Assembly (NCBI RefSeq): GCF_019645855.1
Contig: NZ_CP080999.1
Location: 5,084,001-5,148,000 of the forward strand
DNA length: 64,000 bases
Direction: 5' to 3'
From: Mycobacterium malmoense
Lineage (GTDB): Bacteria > Actinomycetota > Actinomycetes > Mycobacteriales > Mycobacteriaceae
The translations under genes were made by a program, and so were the position numbers. Within the stretch, counting starts at the first letter, position 1. Every line of letters begins with the position of its first letter. Positions 8,626-17,394 of this stretch are shown in pieces. A model generated the notes under the pieces. It was not told the DNA's origin, did no database searches, and was given only the letters and a program-made list of their open reading frames with translations.

Positions 8626-9531
8626 TCAGCGGCGCAGAAACTCCACGATGTGGTTGGCCAGTTCTTCGCCGGCGTCCTCCTGCAGGAAGTGCCCGGCGTC
8701 GCGGATCGTCGGGTGGTCGATCCCCTGCGCGCCGCGCATCTCGCGCGCGAAGATCGCGGCCATCGGCCCGGTGATGGGGTCGCTGTCGCTGAAGGCGACC
8801 AGCATGGGTGTCGGGCTCACCGAGAGCTTCGCCCATGCCGCCTTGTTGGCCGCCGCCGCCGGATCGTCGGATGAGGTCGGCACCAGGCCGGGCATGGCGC
8901 GCGGCCCGGCGCAGTATTCGTCGGCGGGGAACGGCGCGTCATAGCCCGCGCGCACCTCGTCGCTCAACTGCTGACGGCAACCGCCCTGCACGAACCAGCC
9001 GATGTTCAACTTCGGCGCCGTGGTGATGGCCTCGCGGAAGCGCCACCAGACCTCGGCCATCGGCTGCTCCCCGTTGGGCAGGCCGGTGTTGGCGACGACC
9101 AGGCGGGCAAACCGTTCGGGATGCTCCGCGGCCAGCCGCAATCCGATCAGCCCGCCCCAGTCCTGGCCGACCAGGGTCACGTTGCGAAGGTCGAGGACAT
9201 CGAAGGCCAGCGCCCGCATCCACTCGACATGGCGCGCATAGCTGTGGTCTTCGCGGCGGGTCGGCTTGTCGGAACGGCCGAACCCGACCAGGTCCGGGCA
9301 GACGACTCGATGCCCCGCGGCGGCCAGTATCGGGATCATCTTGCGGTACAGGTACGACCACGACGGCTCACCGTGCAGCAGGAGAACCGGATCGGCGTCC
9401 TCGGGGCCGTCCTGCACCCAGGCGACCCGCAGCGCACCGCCCTCGCCGTCGGATATCTCGGAATACCTTGGAGCATAAGGAAAGTCGGGAACGTCGTCGA
9501 ACCGGTCGTCGGGCGTGCGCACTGTCTGCAT
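8626..9531 (-). CDS. Haloalkane dehalogenase, DhmA-like
   Basis: A 301-residue alpha/beta hydrolase that resembles haloalkane dehalogenases of the DhmA/Rv2296 type, which cleave carbon-halogen bonds hydrolytically to give an alcohol and halide. The N-terminal VRTPDDRFDDVPDFPYAPRY is typical. The nucleophile is Asp124 in GQDWGG, with Trp125 as a halide-stabilising residue; HGEPSWSYLY (53-62) supplies the other part of the oxyanion/halide site; the catalytic His is in GHFLQED near the C-terminus. It starts one base after the Nudix gene ends, so it is co-transcribed with that gene and the wax-ester synthase. Confidence 0.85.
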   Translation of the reverse strand: MQTVRTPDDRFDDVPDFPYAPRYSEISDGEGGALRVAWVQDGPEDADPVLLLHGEPSWSYLYRKMIPILAAAGHRVVCPDLVGFGRSDKPTRREDHSYARHVEWMRALAFDVLDLRNVTLVGQDWGGLIGLRLAAEHPERFARLVVANTGLPNGEQPMAEVWWRFREAITTAPKLNIGWFVQGGCRQQLSDEVRAGYDAPFPADEYCAGPRAMPGLVPTSSDDPAAAANKAAWAKLSVSPTPMLVAFSDSDPITGPMAAIFAREMRGAQGIDHPTIRDAGHFLQEDAGEELANHIVEFLRR

Positions 9532-9532
9532 T

Positions 9533-10030
9533 TCAAGTCCCTTCGCTCAACCCCGCCAACTCGGGATGCGTCATCAATCGATCAAGGAAACCACGCTGGC
9601 CCTTGAGCAGCTTCGTGCGTGCCTGCGCCACCGCGAACCAGCCCACCCGATCGACCTCGGGGAATTCCCGCATCGTGCCCGAGCCCCGTGGCCACTCCAT
9701 TTCGAAGGTGTTGCTGTGCGCGTCGGTGACGTCGAGGTCGCCCTTGACGGCGAAGGCGGTGACCACCTTGCCGCTGGGTTGTTTCAGCGCGCCCAGCTCG
9801 ATGCGCGGCCCGGCCGGCACCGGCAGCCCGAGCTCCTCGGAAAACTCACGCCGCGCGGCCGCCCAGGGATCCTCGTCGTCGGTGTGCTCGCCTTTCGGAA
9901 TCGACCAGACCCCGTCGTCCTTGCGGGCCCAAAACGGGCCACCCGGATGTGCGAGCAGGACTTCGACGACGCCGTCGCGGGCCCGGTACACCAGCACACC
10001 CGCGCTGAGCTTGGTCTTTTGCGCTTTCAA
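9533..10030 (-). CDS. Nudix hydrolase, Rv3733c-like
   Basis: A 165-residue Nudix pyrophosphohydrolase. The Nudix box runs from GEHTDDEDPWAAARREF to SEELGL (about residues 46-68), with the metal-binding REFSEE core intact. Family members hydrolyse nucleoside diphosphates linked to another moiety. Position directly after the wax-ester synthase (4-base gap) matches Rv3733c beside Rv3734c in M. tuberculosis, supporting orthology. The true substrate is not known. Confidence 0.88.
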   Translation of the reverse strand: MKAQKTKLSAGVLVYRARDGVVEVLLAHPGGPFWARKDDGVWSIPKGEHTDDEDPWAAARREFSEELGLPVPAGPRIELGALKQPSGKVVTAFAVKGDLDVTDAHSNTFEMEWPRGSGTMREFPEVDRVGWFAVAQARTKLLKGQRGFLDRLMTHPELAGLSEGT

Positions 10031-10034
10031 GGCC

Positions 10035-11390
10035 TCAGACCCCGACGGCGCGTTCGAGGTCCTTGAGCGACGACTCCAGGTGCGCGAGCAGCCGTTGCAA
10101 GTGCGGAACGCTGCGACGGCATCCCACCAGACCGAAATCCAGGTTGCCGGCGTTGCTGACCAGGGTGATGTTCAGCGCTTGCCCGTCCAGCACGGCCGAC
10201 AGCGGGTAGTTGCCGTCGAGCCGGGCGCCCCCGCAATACATCTGCTCGTGGGGGCCCGGCACGTTCGAGATGACGAGGTTGAACGGCGGCGACGTGGACG
10301 CCACCCAACCCGGAACCGCCGCCAAGGCCAGCGAGCCCATGTTCACCGCCGAAAGCGCCAACGCCTGGAGTCGGGGCAATTGGGAAAACACCTTCTTGTT
10401 GCTGTGCATCGACTCGCTGACGGTCTGCAGGCGTTGCACCGGATCGTCGGTGTCGGTGGCCAGGTTGCACAGGATGGCGCCGACGAGGTTGCCACCGGCG
10501 TCGGCCTCGTCGTCCTTACGCAGGCTCACCGGGACCATCGCGACCAGCGGCGTGTCCGGCAGCGCGTTCTGCTCCAGCAGGTAGTAGCGCAGGGCGCCCG
10601 CGCACATCGCCAGGACGACATCGTTGAGGGTCACCCCCGCGGCCCGCTTGACGCTCTTGATGCGGTCCACCGACCACGACTGCGCCGCGCACCGACGGGC
10701 TCCCCCGATCTTGACGTTCAACATGGTGCGCGGTGCCCCGAAAGGCAGCGTCAGCTGCTGCTCGAGCAGCGCCGCGCGGGCCAGCGTCACCGTTGAGGGG
10801 CCAAGCGCCACAACAGATCCCGCCGTCTTCAGCAGCGAACCCAGGCGGGACGTGGGGCGGGGCTTGCGTCTGCGTTTGGGCAGGCTCCACACCGCGCGGA
10901 TCTCGGTGTCGTCCGGGTCGTTCGACAGCGCGCGCTGCATCATCTTCAGCGCCGAGACGCCGTCGATCAACGCGTGGTGGAACTTGGTGTACACCGCGAA
11001 CCGGCCATCCTTCAGGCCCTCGATCACGTGCGCTTCCCACAGCGGGCGGTGGCGATCGAGCAGGCTGCTGTGCAGCAGGGAGGTCAGCTCGAGCAGATCG
11101 CGGACCCGCCCCGGGGACGGCAACGCCGAGCGCCGGACGTGGTAATCGATGTCGAGGTCTTTGTCGTAGGTCCAGCCCAGGTTTGCGATCCCGCCCAAGA
11201 ACGTCGCGGGGCGCTTGAGGAAGGTGGGCTGGAAATCCTGCTGGGCCACCAGGCCGTCGTAGAACTCCCGGACGAAGCCGCGACCGGCGCCCCGCGGCGG
11301 CTCGTACAACTGCAAGCCGCCGACGTGCATGGGATGCTCCCGGGATTCGCCGAGCAGAAAGACCGCGTCGGTGGGCATCATCAGTTCCAT
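10035..11390 (-). CDS. tgs2: Wax-ester synthase/diacylglycerol acyltransferase (Tgs2-like)
   Basis: A 451-residue WS/DGAT family enzyme that transfers acyl groups from acyl-CoA to diacylglycerol or fatty alcohols for storage-lipid synthesis. The catalytic motif HHALIDG (138-144) fits HHxxxDG. The N-terminus MELMMPTDAVFLLGESREHPMHVGGL and the late NLVISNVPGP segment are typical. Context (Nudix gene following) equals Rv3734c, tgs2. ATG 11390 is chosen; the frame is open 54 codons further upstream but without family similarity. It is the first gene of a four-gene operon. Confidence 0.9.
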   Translation of the reverse strand: MELMMPTDAVFLLGESREHPMHVGGLQLYEPPRGAGRGFVREFYDGLVAQQDFQPTFLKRPATFLGGIANLGWTYDKDLDIDYHVRRSALPSPGRVRDLLELTSLLHSSLLDRHRPLWEAHVIEGLKDGRFAVYTKFHHALIDGVSALKMMQRALSNDPDDTEIRAVWSLPKRRRKPRPTSRLGSLLKTAGSVVALGPSTVTLARAALLEQQLTLPFGAPRTMLNVKIGGARRCAAQSWSVDRIKSVKRAAGVTLNDVVLAMCAGALRYYLLEQNALPDTPLVAMVPVSLRKDDEADAGGNLVGAILCNLATDTDDPVQRLQTVSESMHSNKKVFSQLPRLQALALSAVNMGSLALAAVPGWVASTSPPFNLVISNVPGPHEQMYCGGARLDGNYPLSAVLDGQALNITLVSNAGNLDFGLVGCRRSVPHLQRLLAHLESSLKDLERAVGV

Positions 11391-11597
11391 ACACCAATTA
11401 CACCGCTTTCGACGTAGCCGAGCGGTGCGATTTATTGTGCCCCATCGGCTACGAGCCTGGCGGGCTACAAGGCGCCTCCCAGCGTCGGCTTTCTGCGTCG
11501 TCGAGTGTGAACCGGACGACGCGACACGCCGGTGCGGCGTCGCCATCTTCACCGTGGCTGACGGCCGCTGAGGCCGCGGACCTTTGAGCGCCGTTAT

Positions 11598-11612
11598 TGA
11601 CAGTCACTGTCA
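11598..11612. promoter_or_regulatory. Putative operator for the 11682-14639 operon
   Basis: TGACAGTCACTGTCA has perfect 7-base arms around one central base, 70 bases before the first gene of the operon. The last gene of that operon encodes a TetR regulator, which is the obvious candidate to bind here. The rest of the stretch 11391-11681 between the divergent wax-ester synthase and this operon shows no gene. Confidence 0.55.
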
Positions 11613-11681
11613 GCGGGTCATACGGTGCCACTCACCGCCTATGCCTGTCCGTGCCGCGCCTGTCCATCCGGGAGGTCAACG

Positions 11682-12761
11682 ATGAATAACCCGTCCAAGC
11701 TGCGCGTCATCCAATGGGCGACCGGGGGTGTGGGCAAGGCGGCCATCGAATGCGTGCTCAATCACCCGCGGCTCGAACTGGCCGGCTGCTGGGTGCACAG
11801 CGCAGACAAGAACGGCGTCGACGTCGGCCGGATCATCGGGACTCACGACCTGGGTGTCACCGCGACCACCAGCGTCGACGAGATTCTGGCCCTGGACGCC
11901 GACTGCGTCGTGTACAGCCCCCTGGTGCCGAACGACGACGAGGTCATCACGATCCTGCGCTCCGGCAAGAACGTGGTCACCCCGGTCGGCTGGGTGTACC
12001 CCGATCCGGGCAACCCTCGGCACAAGGCCGTCGCCGACGCCGCACTCGAGGCCGGGGTGACCCTGCACGGGTCGGGCATCCACCCCGGGGGCATCACGGA
12101 GCGGTTCCCGCTCATGCTGTCCTCGCTGTCGTCGGCGGTCACCCACGTGCGCGCCGAGGAGTTCTCCGACATCCGCACCTACAACGCTCCCGACGTCGTG
12201 CGCCACATCATGGGATTCGGCGGCTCCCCCGAGGAGGCCACGCAGGGACCGATGGCCGGCCTGCTCGAAGCGGGCTTTAAGCAGTCGGTGCGAATGGTCG
12301 CCGACCACATGGGATTTCGCATCGATCCCAACATCAGGACCATCCAGGAGGTCGCGGTGGCAACCTCGGACATCGACTACGACCCGTTCCCGATCACCAC
12401 GGGAACGGTGGCCGCGCGCCGCTTCCGCTGGCAGGCCCTCGTCGACGGCGAGCCGGTCATCACGGCCGCGGTCAACTGGCTGATGGGTGAGGAAAACCTG
12501 GAGCCCGCCTGGAATTTCGGTGGGCGCGGCGAACGCTTCGAGGTCGAGATCACCGGCGACCCGACCGTGAGCCTCACCTTCAAGGGCCTGCAACCGGAGA
12601 CGATCGCCGAAGGGCTGGTGCGCAATCCGGGCGTGGTGGCCACCGCCAACCATTGCGTCAACGCCATCCCCGACGTGTGCGCCGCCGAACCCGGCATCAA
12701 GACCTACCTGGATCTGCCGTTGTTCGCCGGGCGCCCGGCTCCCAAGCTCGCGGTGCAGTGA
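11682..12761 (+). CDS. NAD(P)-binding dehydrogenase of the DapB/diaminopentanoate dehydrogenase-like family
   Basis: A 359-residue protein with an N-terminal Rossmann domain starting LRVIQWATGGVGKAAIECVL, the GxxG nucleotide-binding turn of the dihydrodipicolinate-reductase-like fold, and a C-terminal domain like 2,4-diaminopentanoate dehydrogenase. Mycobacteria carry many such proteins of unknown substrate. ATG 11682 follows GGGAGG with good spacing; an upstream in-frame start at 11625 is less likely. First gene of an operon with a VOC protein, an SDR and a TetR, the next start being 2 bases after this stop. Confidence 0.8.
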   Translation: MNNPSKLRVIQWATGGVGKAAIECVLNHPRLELAGCWVHSADKNGVDVGRIIGTHDLGVTATTSVDEILALDADCVVYSPLVPNDDEVITILRSGKNVVTPVGWVYPDPGNPRHKAVADAALEAGVTLHGSGIHPGGITERFPLMLSSLSSAVTHVRAEEFSDIRTYNAPDVVRHIMGFGGSPEEATQGPMAGLLEAGFKQSVRMVADHMGFRIDPNIRTIQEVAVATSDIDYDPFPITTGTVAARRFRWQALVDGEPVITAAVNWLMGEENLEPAWNFGGRGERFEVEITGDPTVSLTFKGLQPETIAEGLVRNPGVVATANHCVNAIPDVCAAEPGIKTYLDLPLFAGRPAPKLAVQ

Positions 12762-12763
12762 CC

Positions 12764-13267
12764 ATGACCAAATCCGGCGTCCTCGACGACGTGTCGTTCT
12801 GCCACCTCGTCGTCGGTGTCACCGACATGGACCGCGCGCTGGCGTTCTATCGAGACCTGCTTGGCATGGAGGTCGTCTTCGAATCCCTCATCTCCGGAGA
12901 GCCTTTCGACGCGGTGCTGCACGCGACCCGCAGACAAGAGGGCCGGGTCGTCGGCGGGTTGCTGGGCGGACTGATGGTCGAGCTACTGTCGATCGGCGCC
13001 AACCCGCCCGAGCAGAAGCAGCGACGCGGCTTCACGGGGATCCACAACGTGTCGTTGTCGGTGACCGATCTCGACGAGACGCACCGTCGCATCACCGCCG
13101 CCGGCTACACCCCCGACCAGAAACCCTTCGAGATCGGCGGTGTCCGAATGTTTTTCGTCAAGGACCCCGACGGGACGCCGGTGGAGTTCATCGAGCTACC
13201 CAACGGAGCGCGCAGCACCTACGAGATGCACCGCGGCGTGCGGCTACGGATGGGACGCGTCAGGTGA
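12764..13267 (+). CDS. VOC (glyoxalase/dioxygenase superfamily) protein
   Basis: A 167-residue vicinal-oxygen-chelate protein with two beta-alpha-beta-beta-beta modules, opening CHLVVGVTDMDRALAFYRDLLG and repeating with IHNVSLSVTDLDETHRRI. His residues near the start of each module and the Glu in PVEFIEL are likely metal ligands. Such proteins are isomerases, lyases or ring-cleavage dioxygenases; the reaction here is unknown. Its stop overlaps the GTG of the following SDR. Confidence 0.85.
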   Translation: MTKSGVLDDVSFCHLVVGVTDMDRALAFYRDLLGMEVVFESLISGEPFDAVLHATRRQEGRVVGGLLGGLMVELLSIGANPPEQKQRRGFTGIHNVSLSVTDLDETHRRITAAGYTPDQKPFEIGGVRMFFVKDPDGTPVEFIELPNGARSTYEMHRGVRLRMGRVR

Positions 13268-14037
13268 CGTACTCTCACCCCGACTCGATGCGCGGCCACG
13301 TCGCGGTCGTCACCGGTGCCGCCCAGGGCGTGGGCAAGGGCATCGCCGCCGCGCTGCTGGAACGCGGCGCGGGCGTGCTGCTGGTCGACATCCAGGACGA
13401 GACCCTCAGCGCGACAACGACCGAACTCAAGGCAATCGGTCGCGCCGAGATGCTGATCGCCGATTTGCGCGACCCGGACAGCGCGCGACGGATCGTGGCA
13501 GCCGCGGTCAACGCGTTCGGCACGGTGCACGGGCTGGTCAACAATGCCATCGCCACCAATGAGCCCAAGGCATTCGTCGACATCACCACCGAGGACCTGG
13601 CGCTCGGTTACGACGTCGGCCCCCGGGCGACATTCCTGCTCATGCAGGCCGTGCACCCGTTGATGGTCGAGGCGGGTGGCGGTTCGATCGTGAACCTCGG
13701 CTCGGGGACGGGCACCGGCGGGGAACCCAAATGGGGTGGTTACGCCGCCGCCAAGGAAGGCATCCGCGGCCTGTCCAAGGTCGCCGCGCTGGAATGGGGG
13801 CACGACAACATCCGCGTCAACGTCATCTGCCCGTTCGCCGAGTCCGACGGCGTCAAACTGTGGAAACAGTTCGCGCCCAACGATTACGCGAAGGCGGTGG
13901 GACGCGTTCCGATGAAGCGGATCGGCGACGTCCGCACCGACGTGGGCGCTTTGGTGGCGTTCCTGCTCGGCACCGACGCGACGTTCATCACCGGACAGAC
14001 CATTCACGTCGACGGCGGAATCGGCTGCTTCCGATGA
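13264..14037 (+). CDS. Short-chain dehydrogenase/reductase
   Basis: A 257-residue SDR oxidoreductase. The cofactor motif is TGAAQGVGKG (18-27), the NNA motif appears as VNNAIA, and the active site shows the YAAAK pair with an upstream Ser in NLGSGTG. It starts with GTG overlapping the preceding stop by four bases and ends overlapping the TetR start, so it is translationally coupled in the operon. Substrate unknown. Confidence 0.9.
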   Translation: MTYSHPDSMRGHVAVVTGAAQGVGKGIAAALLERGAGVLLVDIQDETLSATTTELKAIGRAEMLIADLRDPDSARRIVAAAVNAFGTVHGLVNNAIATNEPKAFVDITTEDLALGYDVGPRATFLLMQAVHPLMVEAGGGSIVNLGSGTGTGGEPKWGGYAAAKEGIRGLSKVAALEWGHDNIRVNVICPFAESDGVKLWKQFAPNDYAKAVGRVPMKRIGDVRTDVGALVAFLLGTDATFITGQTIHVDGGIGCFR

Positions 14038-14639
14038 CCTTTCCGAGACAAGGGTCGCTGCGTGATCGGCAGCGCGCACAGATCCGGGCCGACATCAGGC
14101 GGGCGGCGTTCCGGTTATTCGTCGAACGCGGATACGACGTTGTGACGACGGAGGAAATCGCCGCTGCCGCAGGCGTTTCGCCGCGGACGTTCTTCCGGCA
14201 CGTAACGGCGAAGGAGGAGTTGCTCCTTGCGCCCGTTCGCCATGGCGGCGCCGCGATCGTCAGCCTCCTCGAAGGGCGGCCCGCCAATGAGCCACCCGAC
14301 GTCGCGCTGATCAATGCCATCGTCACGCGGACCCGCTCGTTCGACCAGGCCGACACCGAGGAGTGGCGTGAGGCCCTGCTGGTGGCCCCCGGCCTGCTCG
14401 ACAAGGTCACGGTCCACACGCCCGCGGACAAGGAACGGGCAACGAAGCTCATCGCCGAGCGCATGGGCGCCAACCCCGACGCCGATATCCGGCCCGGCCT
14501 GCTGGTCCAACTCGCCTTCGCGGCGGCAGATTTCGCTTTCCGGCGGTGGGTACGGCAATCCGGCAAGCCCTGGCCGCTGGATCGCTACGTCACCGAAGCG
14601 CTCAAGGCGGTCCAGAGTCCCCATTGGAAGCGGGGGTGA
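14034..14639 (+). CDS. TetR family transcriptional regulator
   Basis: A 201-residue repressor with the N-terminal TetR helix-turn-helix: IRRAAFRLFVERGYDVVTTE followed by EIAAAAGVSPRTFFRHV. It is the last gene of the dehydrogenase-VOC-SDR operon, with ATG overlapping the SDR stop (ATGA). Being inside the operon it would be autoregulated; the inverted repeat at 11598-11612 is the proposed site. It converges with the 2-hydroxyacid dehydrogenase gene. Confidence 0.88.
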   Translation: MTFPRQGSLRDRQRAQIRADIRRAAFRLFVERGYDVVTTEEIAAAAGVSPRTFFRHVTAKEELLLAPVRHGGAAIVSLLEGRPANEPPDVALINAIVTRTRSFDQADTEEWREALLVAPGLLDKVTVHTPADKERATKLIAERMGANPDADIRPGLLVQLAFAAADFAFRRWVRQSGKPWPLDRYVTEALKAVQSPHWKRG

Positions 14640-14668
14640 GCGGCCCCAGAATCGTTGACGCGCCTACT

Positions 14669-15712
14669 TTACCCATGCTGCGACGGGCTCAGTCTCGCGG
14701 GCAACGCCTCGGGGTTGGCGATCCGAACGGGGGTTCCGTCGAGCCAGGCCGCCACCGCGTCGACGGTGTCGGCGTAGAAGGCGCCCAGCATTTCGCGGGT
14801 GACATACCCCAAATGGGGAGACAAGGTCACGTTCGGGAGCAGCCGCAAGGGATGATCGGACGGCAGCGGTTCGATGTCATAGACGTCGAGCCCGGCGCCG
14901 GCGATACGCCCGGCTTCAAGCGCGGCGATCAGGGCGGCCTCGTTGACGATCGGACCCCGGGACGTGTTGATCAGATAGGCGTGTGGCTTCATCAGGGCCA
15001 GCTCGGACTCACCGACCAGGCCGCGCGTGCGCTCCGAGAGCACCACATGGATGGACACCATGTCGGACTGTTCAAAGAGCGCCGACTTCTCGACCCGGCG
15101 CGCGCCAACCGCCCTGGCGGCATCCGCGGTGAGGTTTTGGCTCCACGCAATGACGTCCATGCCAAAGACTTTCGCGTATTCGGCCATGCGTGTGCCGATC
15201 CTGCCGAGGCCCAGAAGTCCGAGTGTCTTGCCGGACAGCGTCAGACCCGTGGTGGCCTGCCACGCTCCCTCGCGCATGCGCCGATGTTCCTCGGCCAGGT
15301 TGCGCACCGTCGCGATCAGCAATCCCCAGGCGAGTTCGGGGGTGGCGTCGCGTACGGAACTAAAGCGGGGATGGGCGAAGTTCGTGTGGGCGACCAGAAT
15401 CCCGCGCTCACTGGCCGCGGCCATGTCCAGGTTCGGCAGGCTTCTGCCGACGATGGTGATCAGCCTCAGGTTCGGCAGCCGCTCGATCAGCGTTCGCGGA
15501 AACGCCATCCGCTCGCGCAGCGTGCAGACCACATCGAACGGCCGCAACGCCTCCGCGGCCTCCTCCTCGGAGAGGTTCCGGTCGAAAACGGTTACCTGGG
15601 CGCGCGTCCGCACCGGTGACCAGTCGGCAAGCTCCAGTGCCACGCCGGCGTAGTCGTCGAGTATCGCTACCCGGGGCGTGCGGTCACCCCTCGGCCTCTT
15701 GTCGGCGCGCAT
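14669..15712 (-). CDS. D-isomer-specific 2-hydroxyacid dehydrogenase
   Basis: A 347-residue NAD-dependent dehydrogenase of the D-2-hydroxyacid family. The coenzyme-binding motif is GLLGLGRIGTRMAEYAKVFGM, shown here by its GLGRIG core (about 166-171). The catalytic Arg lies in INTSRGPIVNEAAL, and the catalytic His in LSPHLGYVT. It reduces 2-oxoacids or oxidises D-2-hydroxyacids; the M. tuberculosis relative SerA2 (Rv0728c) is of this kind. Substrate uncertain, monocistronic. Confidence 0.85.
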   Translation of the reverse strand: MRADKRPRGDRTPRVAILDDYAGVALELADWSPVRTRAQVTVFDRNLSEEEAAEALRPFDVVCTLRERMAFPRTLIERLPNLRLITIVGRSLPNLDMAAASERGILVAHTNFAHPRFSSVRDATPELAWGLLIATVRNLAEEHRRMREGAWQATTGLTLSGKTLGLLGLGRIGTRMAEYAKVFGMDVIAWSQNLTADAARAVGARRVEKSALFEQSDMVSIHVVLSERTRGLVGESELALMKPHAYLINTSRGPIVNEAALIAALEAGRIAGAGLDVYDIEPLPSDHPLRLLPNVTLSPHLGYVTREMLGAFYADTVDAVAAWLDGTPVRIANPEALPARLSPSQHG

Positions 15713-15819
15713 TGCCGTCGTTGGTCCCCTATCGACTCGGTTGCGGACGTGTCGCCACGGCCCGGCTTATCAAAGGTCGTAGTGCAACCCTAGTCCCGGG
15801 CTTCGTGAATATGCCCATG

Positions 15820-15858
15820 CCCAAGCGAAATTCGTCTTTCACCGCGCAGGCGCTTGGG
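15820..15858. terminator. Hairpin after prpR
   Basis: CCCAAGCG (15820-15827) and CGCTTGGG (15851-15858) are perfect inverted 8-base arms around a 23-base loop, directly downstream of the prpR stop on the minus strand. The long loop and lack of a T-run make it a modest terminator candidate. The rest of 15713-15859 is empty. Confidence 0.4.
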
Positions 15859-15859
15859 G

Positions 15860-17284
15860 TCAGGGCGCGTTGGCGGGCGGGTAGGGCAGATCGGTGCTGG
15901 ACTGCGGGTCGACGCGCACCGGTCGGCCCAGGTAGGGGAAGGCGCGTTGCGGGCAGGCGGGTCTGTCGCAGATCTTGCAGCCGGCGCCGATCGGCACTAT
16001 CGCCTCGGTGTCGGTCAGGTCGATGCCGACGGAGTACACCAGTTTCTCGGCGTGGGCCACGTCGCACCCGAGCCCGATGGCAAAGCTCTTGTCCGGGCCG
16101 AGGTAGCGGCTGGGCTCCGCCGTCGTGGTCCTCGCGATCCAGAAATACGTGCGCTCGTCGGGCATCTGAGCCACCTGCGTCAGGAACTGACCGGGCCGGG
16201 AAAACGCGTGGTGCACCACCCACAGGGGGCAGTTCCCGCCGACGCGAGAGAAGTGAAATGCCGTGGCGGACTGGCGTTTAGAAATGTTTCCCGCGCTGTC
16301 GGTGCGGACGAAGATGAAGGGGACCCCGCGCGCGCTCGGGCGTTGCAGGGTGGACAGGCGGTGGCAGACGGTTTCGAAGCCCACCCCGAACCGCCTGGTC
16401 AATTGGTCGATGTCGTAGCGCACGCTCTCCGCGGCAACGAGGAACCTTTGGTAGGGCAGGAGCAGGGCGCCGGCGAAGTAGTTGGCCAGGCCGATGCGGG
16501 CCACGCCCCGCGCATCGTCGCTGAGCTGGTCGTCGCCGGCGATGATGCCGGTGATCAAGTCGGCGTGGGTGAGCAGAGCGATCTGGGTTGCAAGCTGAAA
16601 GGCACGTTGGCCGGGATGAAGCCAGCGAGCCAGGTACACCGTTTTCGAATCGGCGCGAAACAGGCGCTTGGAGTTGGGATTCAACACCTGGCCGTCGTCG
16701 ATGACGACGGTGACGCCGAGTTCGTCGGCGAGGAGCTCCGCCAGCTGGCCGTCGAGCCCGCCGATCCGCAGGCGGTTCCGGTTGAACAGTTCCTCGGCCG
16801 CGACGTCCAGCTCGCCGATGTAGTTCTTGCGGTCGTAGAAGAAGTCCCGGACCTCTTCGAACGGCATCGGCTGCTGGGAGACGGCCGATACGTCGACGTT
16901 GGCACGACCGTGCAGCGCCTCGAGGTCGGCCGTGGCGTCGTGTAACCGCCGGTGCAGGTTGACCAGCGTCTGGCCGATTTCCGGCATCCGGGCGACGAGC
17001 TCCTCGATCTGCGCGGCGGTTGCGGGCGTTTCGGCGAGGACCTCGCGCAGGTCGGAGACCAAGCGGGCATCGGAATCCGGCGCGAAGTACTGGGTCGGTA
17101 AGTCGAAGCGTTCGGTGAGGGTGAGCAGCACCGGGACCGTGATCGGGCGCTGGTCGTTCTCCAGCTGATTGACGTAGCTGGTCGACAGTTCCAGGACGCG
17201 CGCCAGCGCCACCTGGGTCAGGCCGTGCTCCTCGCGCAACCGTCGTAGCCGCGCGCCGGCGAACGTTTTCGCCACCCGTTCCAC
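15860..17284 (-). CDS. prpR: PrpR/RamB-type regulator of propionate metabolism
   Basis: A 474-residue regulator of the methylcitrate cycle. Residues about 12-60 are an XRE-type helix-turn-helix (LRRLREEHGLTQVALARVLE, then STSYVNQLEN). The middle part is the IrrE/ImmA-like domain followed by the short-chain-fatty-acyl-CoA regulator C-terminus. Near the C-terminus GAGCKICDRPACP supplies closely spaced cysteines; PrpR of M. tuberculosis binds an iron-sulfur cluster there and senses propionyl-CoA. GTG 17284 follows GGGAAGG with good spacing, so I prefer it to the upstream open frame. The gene is divergent from prpDBC, as in M. tuberculosis Rv1129c. Confidence 0.9.
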   Translation of the reverse strand: MERVAKTFAGARLRRLREEHGLTQVALARVLELSTSYVNQLENDQRPITVPVLLTLTERFDLPTQYFAPDSDARLVSDLREVLAETPATAAQIEELVARMPEIGQTLVNLHRRLHDATADLEALHGRANVDVSAVSQQPMPFEEVRDFFYDRKNYIGELDVAAEELFNRNRLRIGGLDGQLAELLADELGVTVVIDDGQVLNPNSKRLFRADSKTVYLARWLHPGQRAFQLATQIALLTHADLITGIIAGDDQLSDDARGVARIGLANYFAGALLLPYQRFLVAAESVRYDIDQLTRRFGVGFETVCHRLSTLQRPSARGVPFIFVRTDSAGNISKRQSATAFHFSRVGGNCPLWVVHHAFSRPGQFLTQVAQMPDERTYFWIARTTTAEPSRYLGPDKSFAIGLGCDVAHAEKLVYSVGIDLTDTEAIVPIGAGCKICDRPACPQRAFPYLGRPVRVDPQSSTDLPYPPANAP

Positions 17285-17299
17285 GGTACGCCTTCCCTC

Positions 17300-17318
17300 T
17301 TTCGCAAGGTTCGCAAAA
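17300..17318. promoter_or_regulatory. Tandem PrpR/RamB-type binding sites
   Basis: TTCGCAA occurs twice in direct repeat (17301-17307 and 17310-17316), followed by AA. The motif resembles the TTTGCAAA-type sequence reported for PrpR and RamB. It stands between the divergent prpR and prpD genes, where it could serve autoregulation and activation of the prp operon. Confidence 0.55.
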
Positions 17319-17394
17319 TTGGGTGGATAAGGACACAAAATTACGCTTTTACAGGGGATTTACTCCCCAAATCGTTCTGCGTACCGTGCGGCTT

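Noticed and set aside
10516..11397. Long open frame on the minus strand inside the wax-ester synthase gene
   Set aside because: Arg/Pro-rich shadow of the real gene, common in high-G+C DNA.
17323..17394. N-terminal extension of PrpD
   Set aside because: The extra residues do not fit the family and run through the PrpR-site region; ATG 17395 is better.
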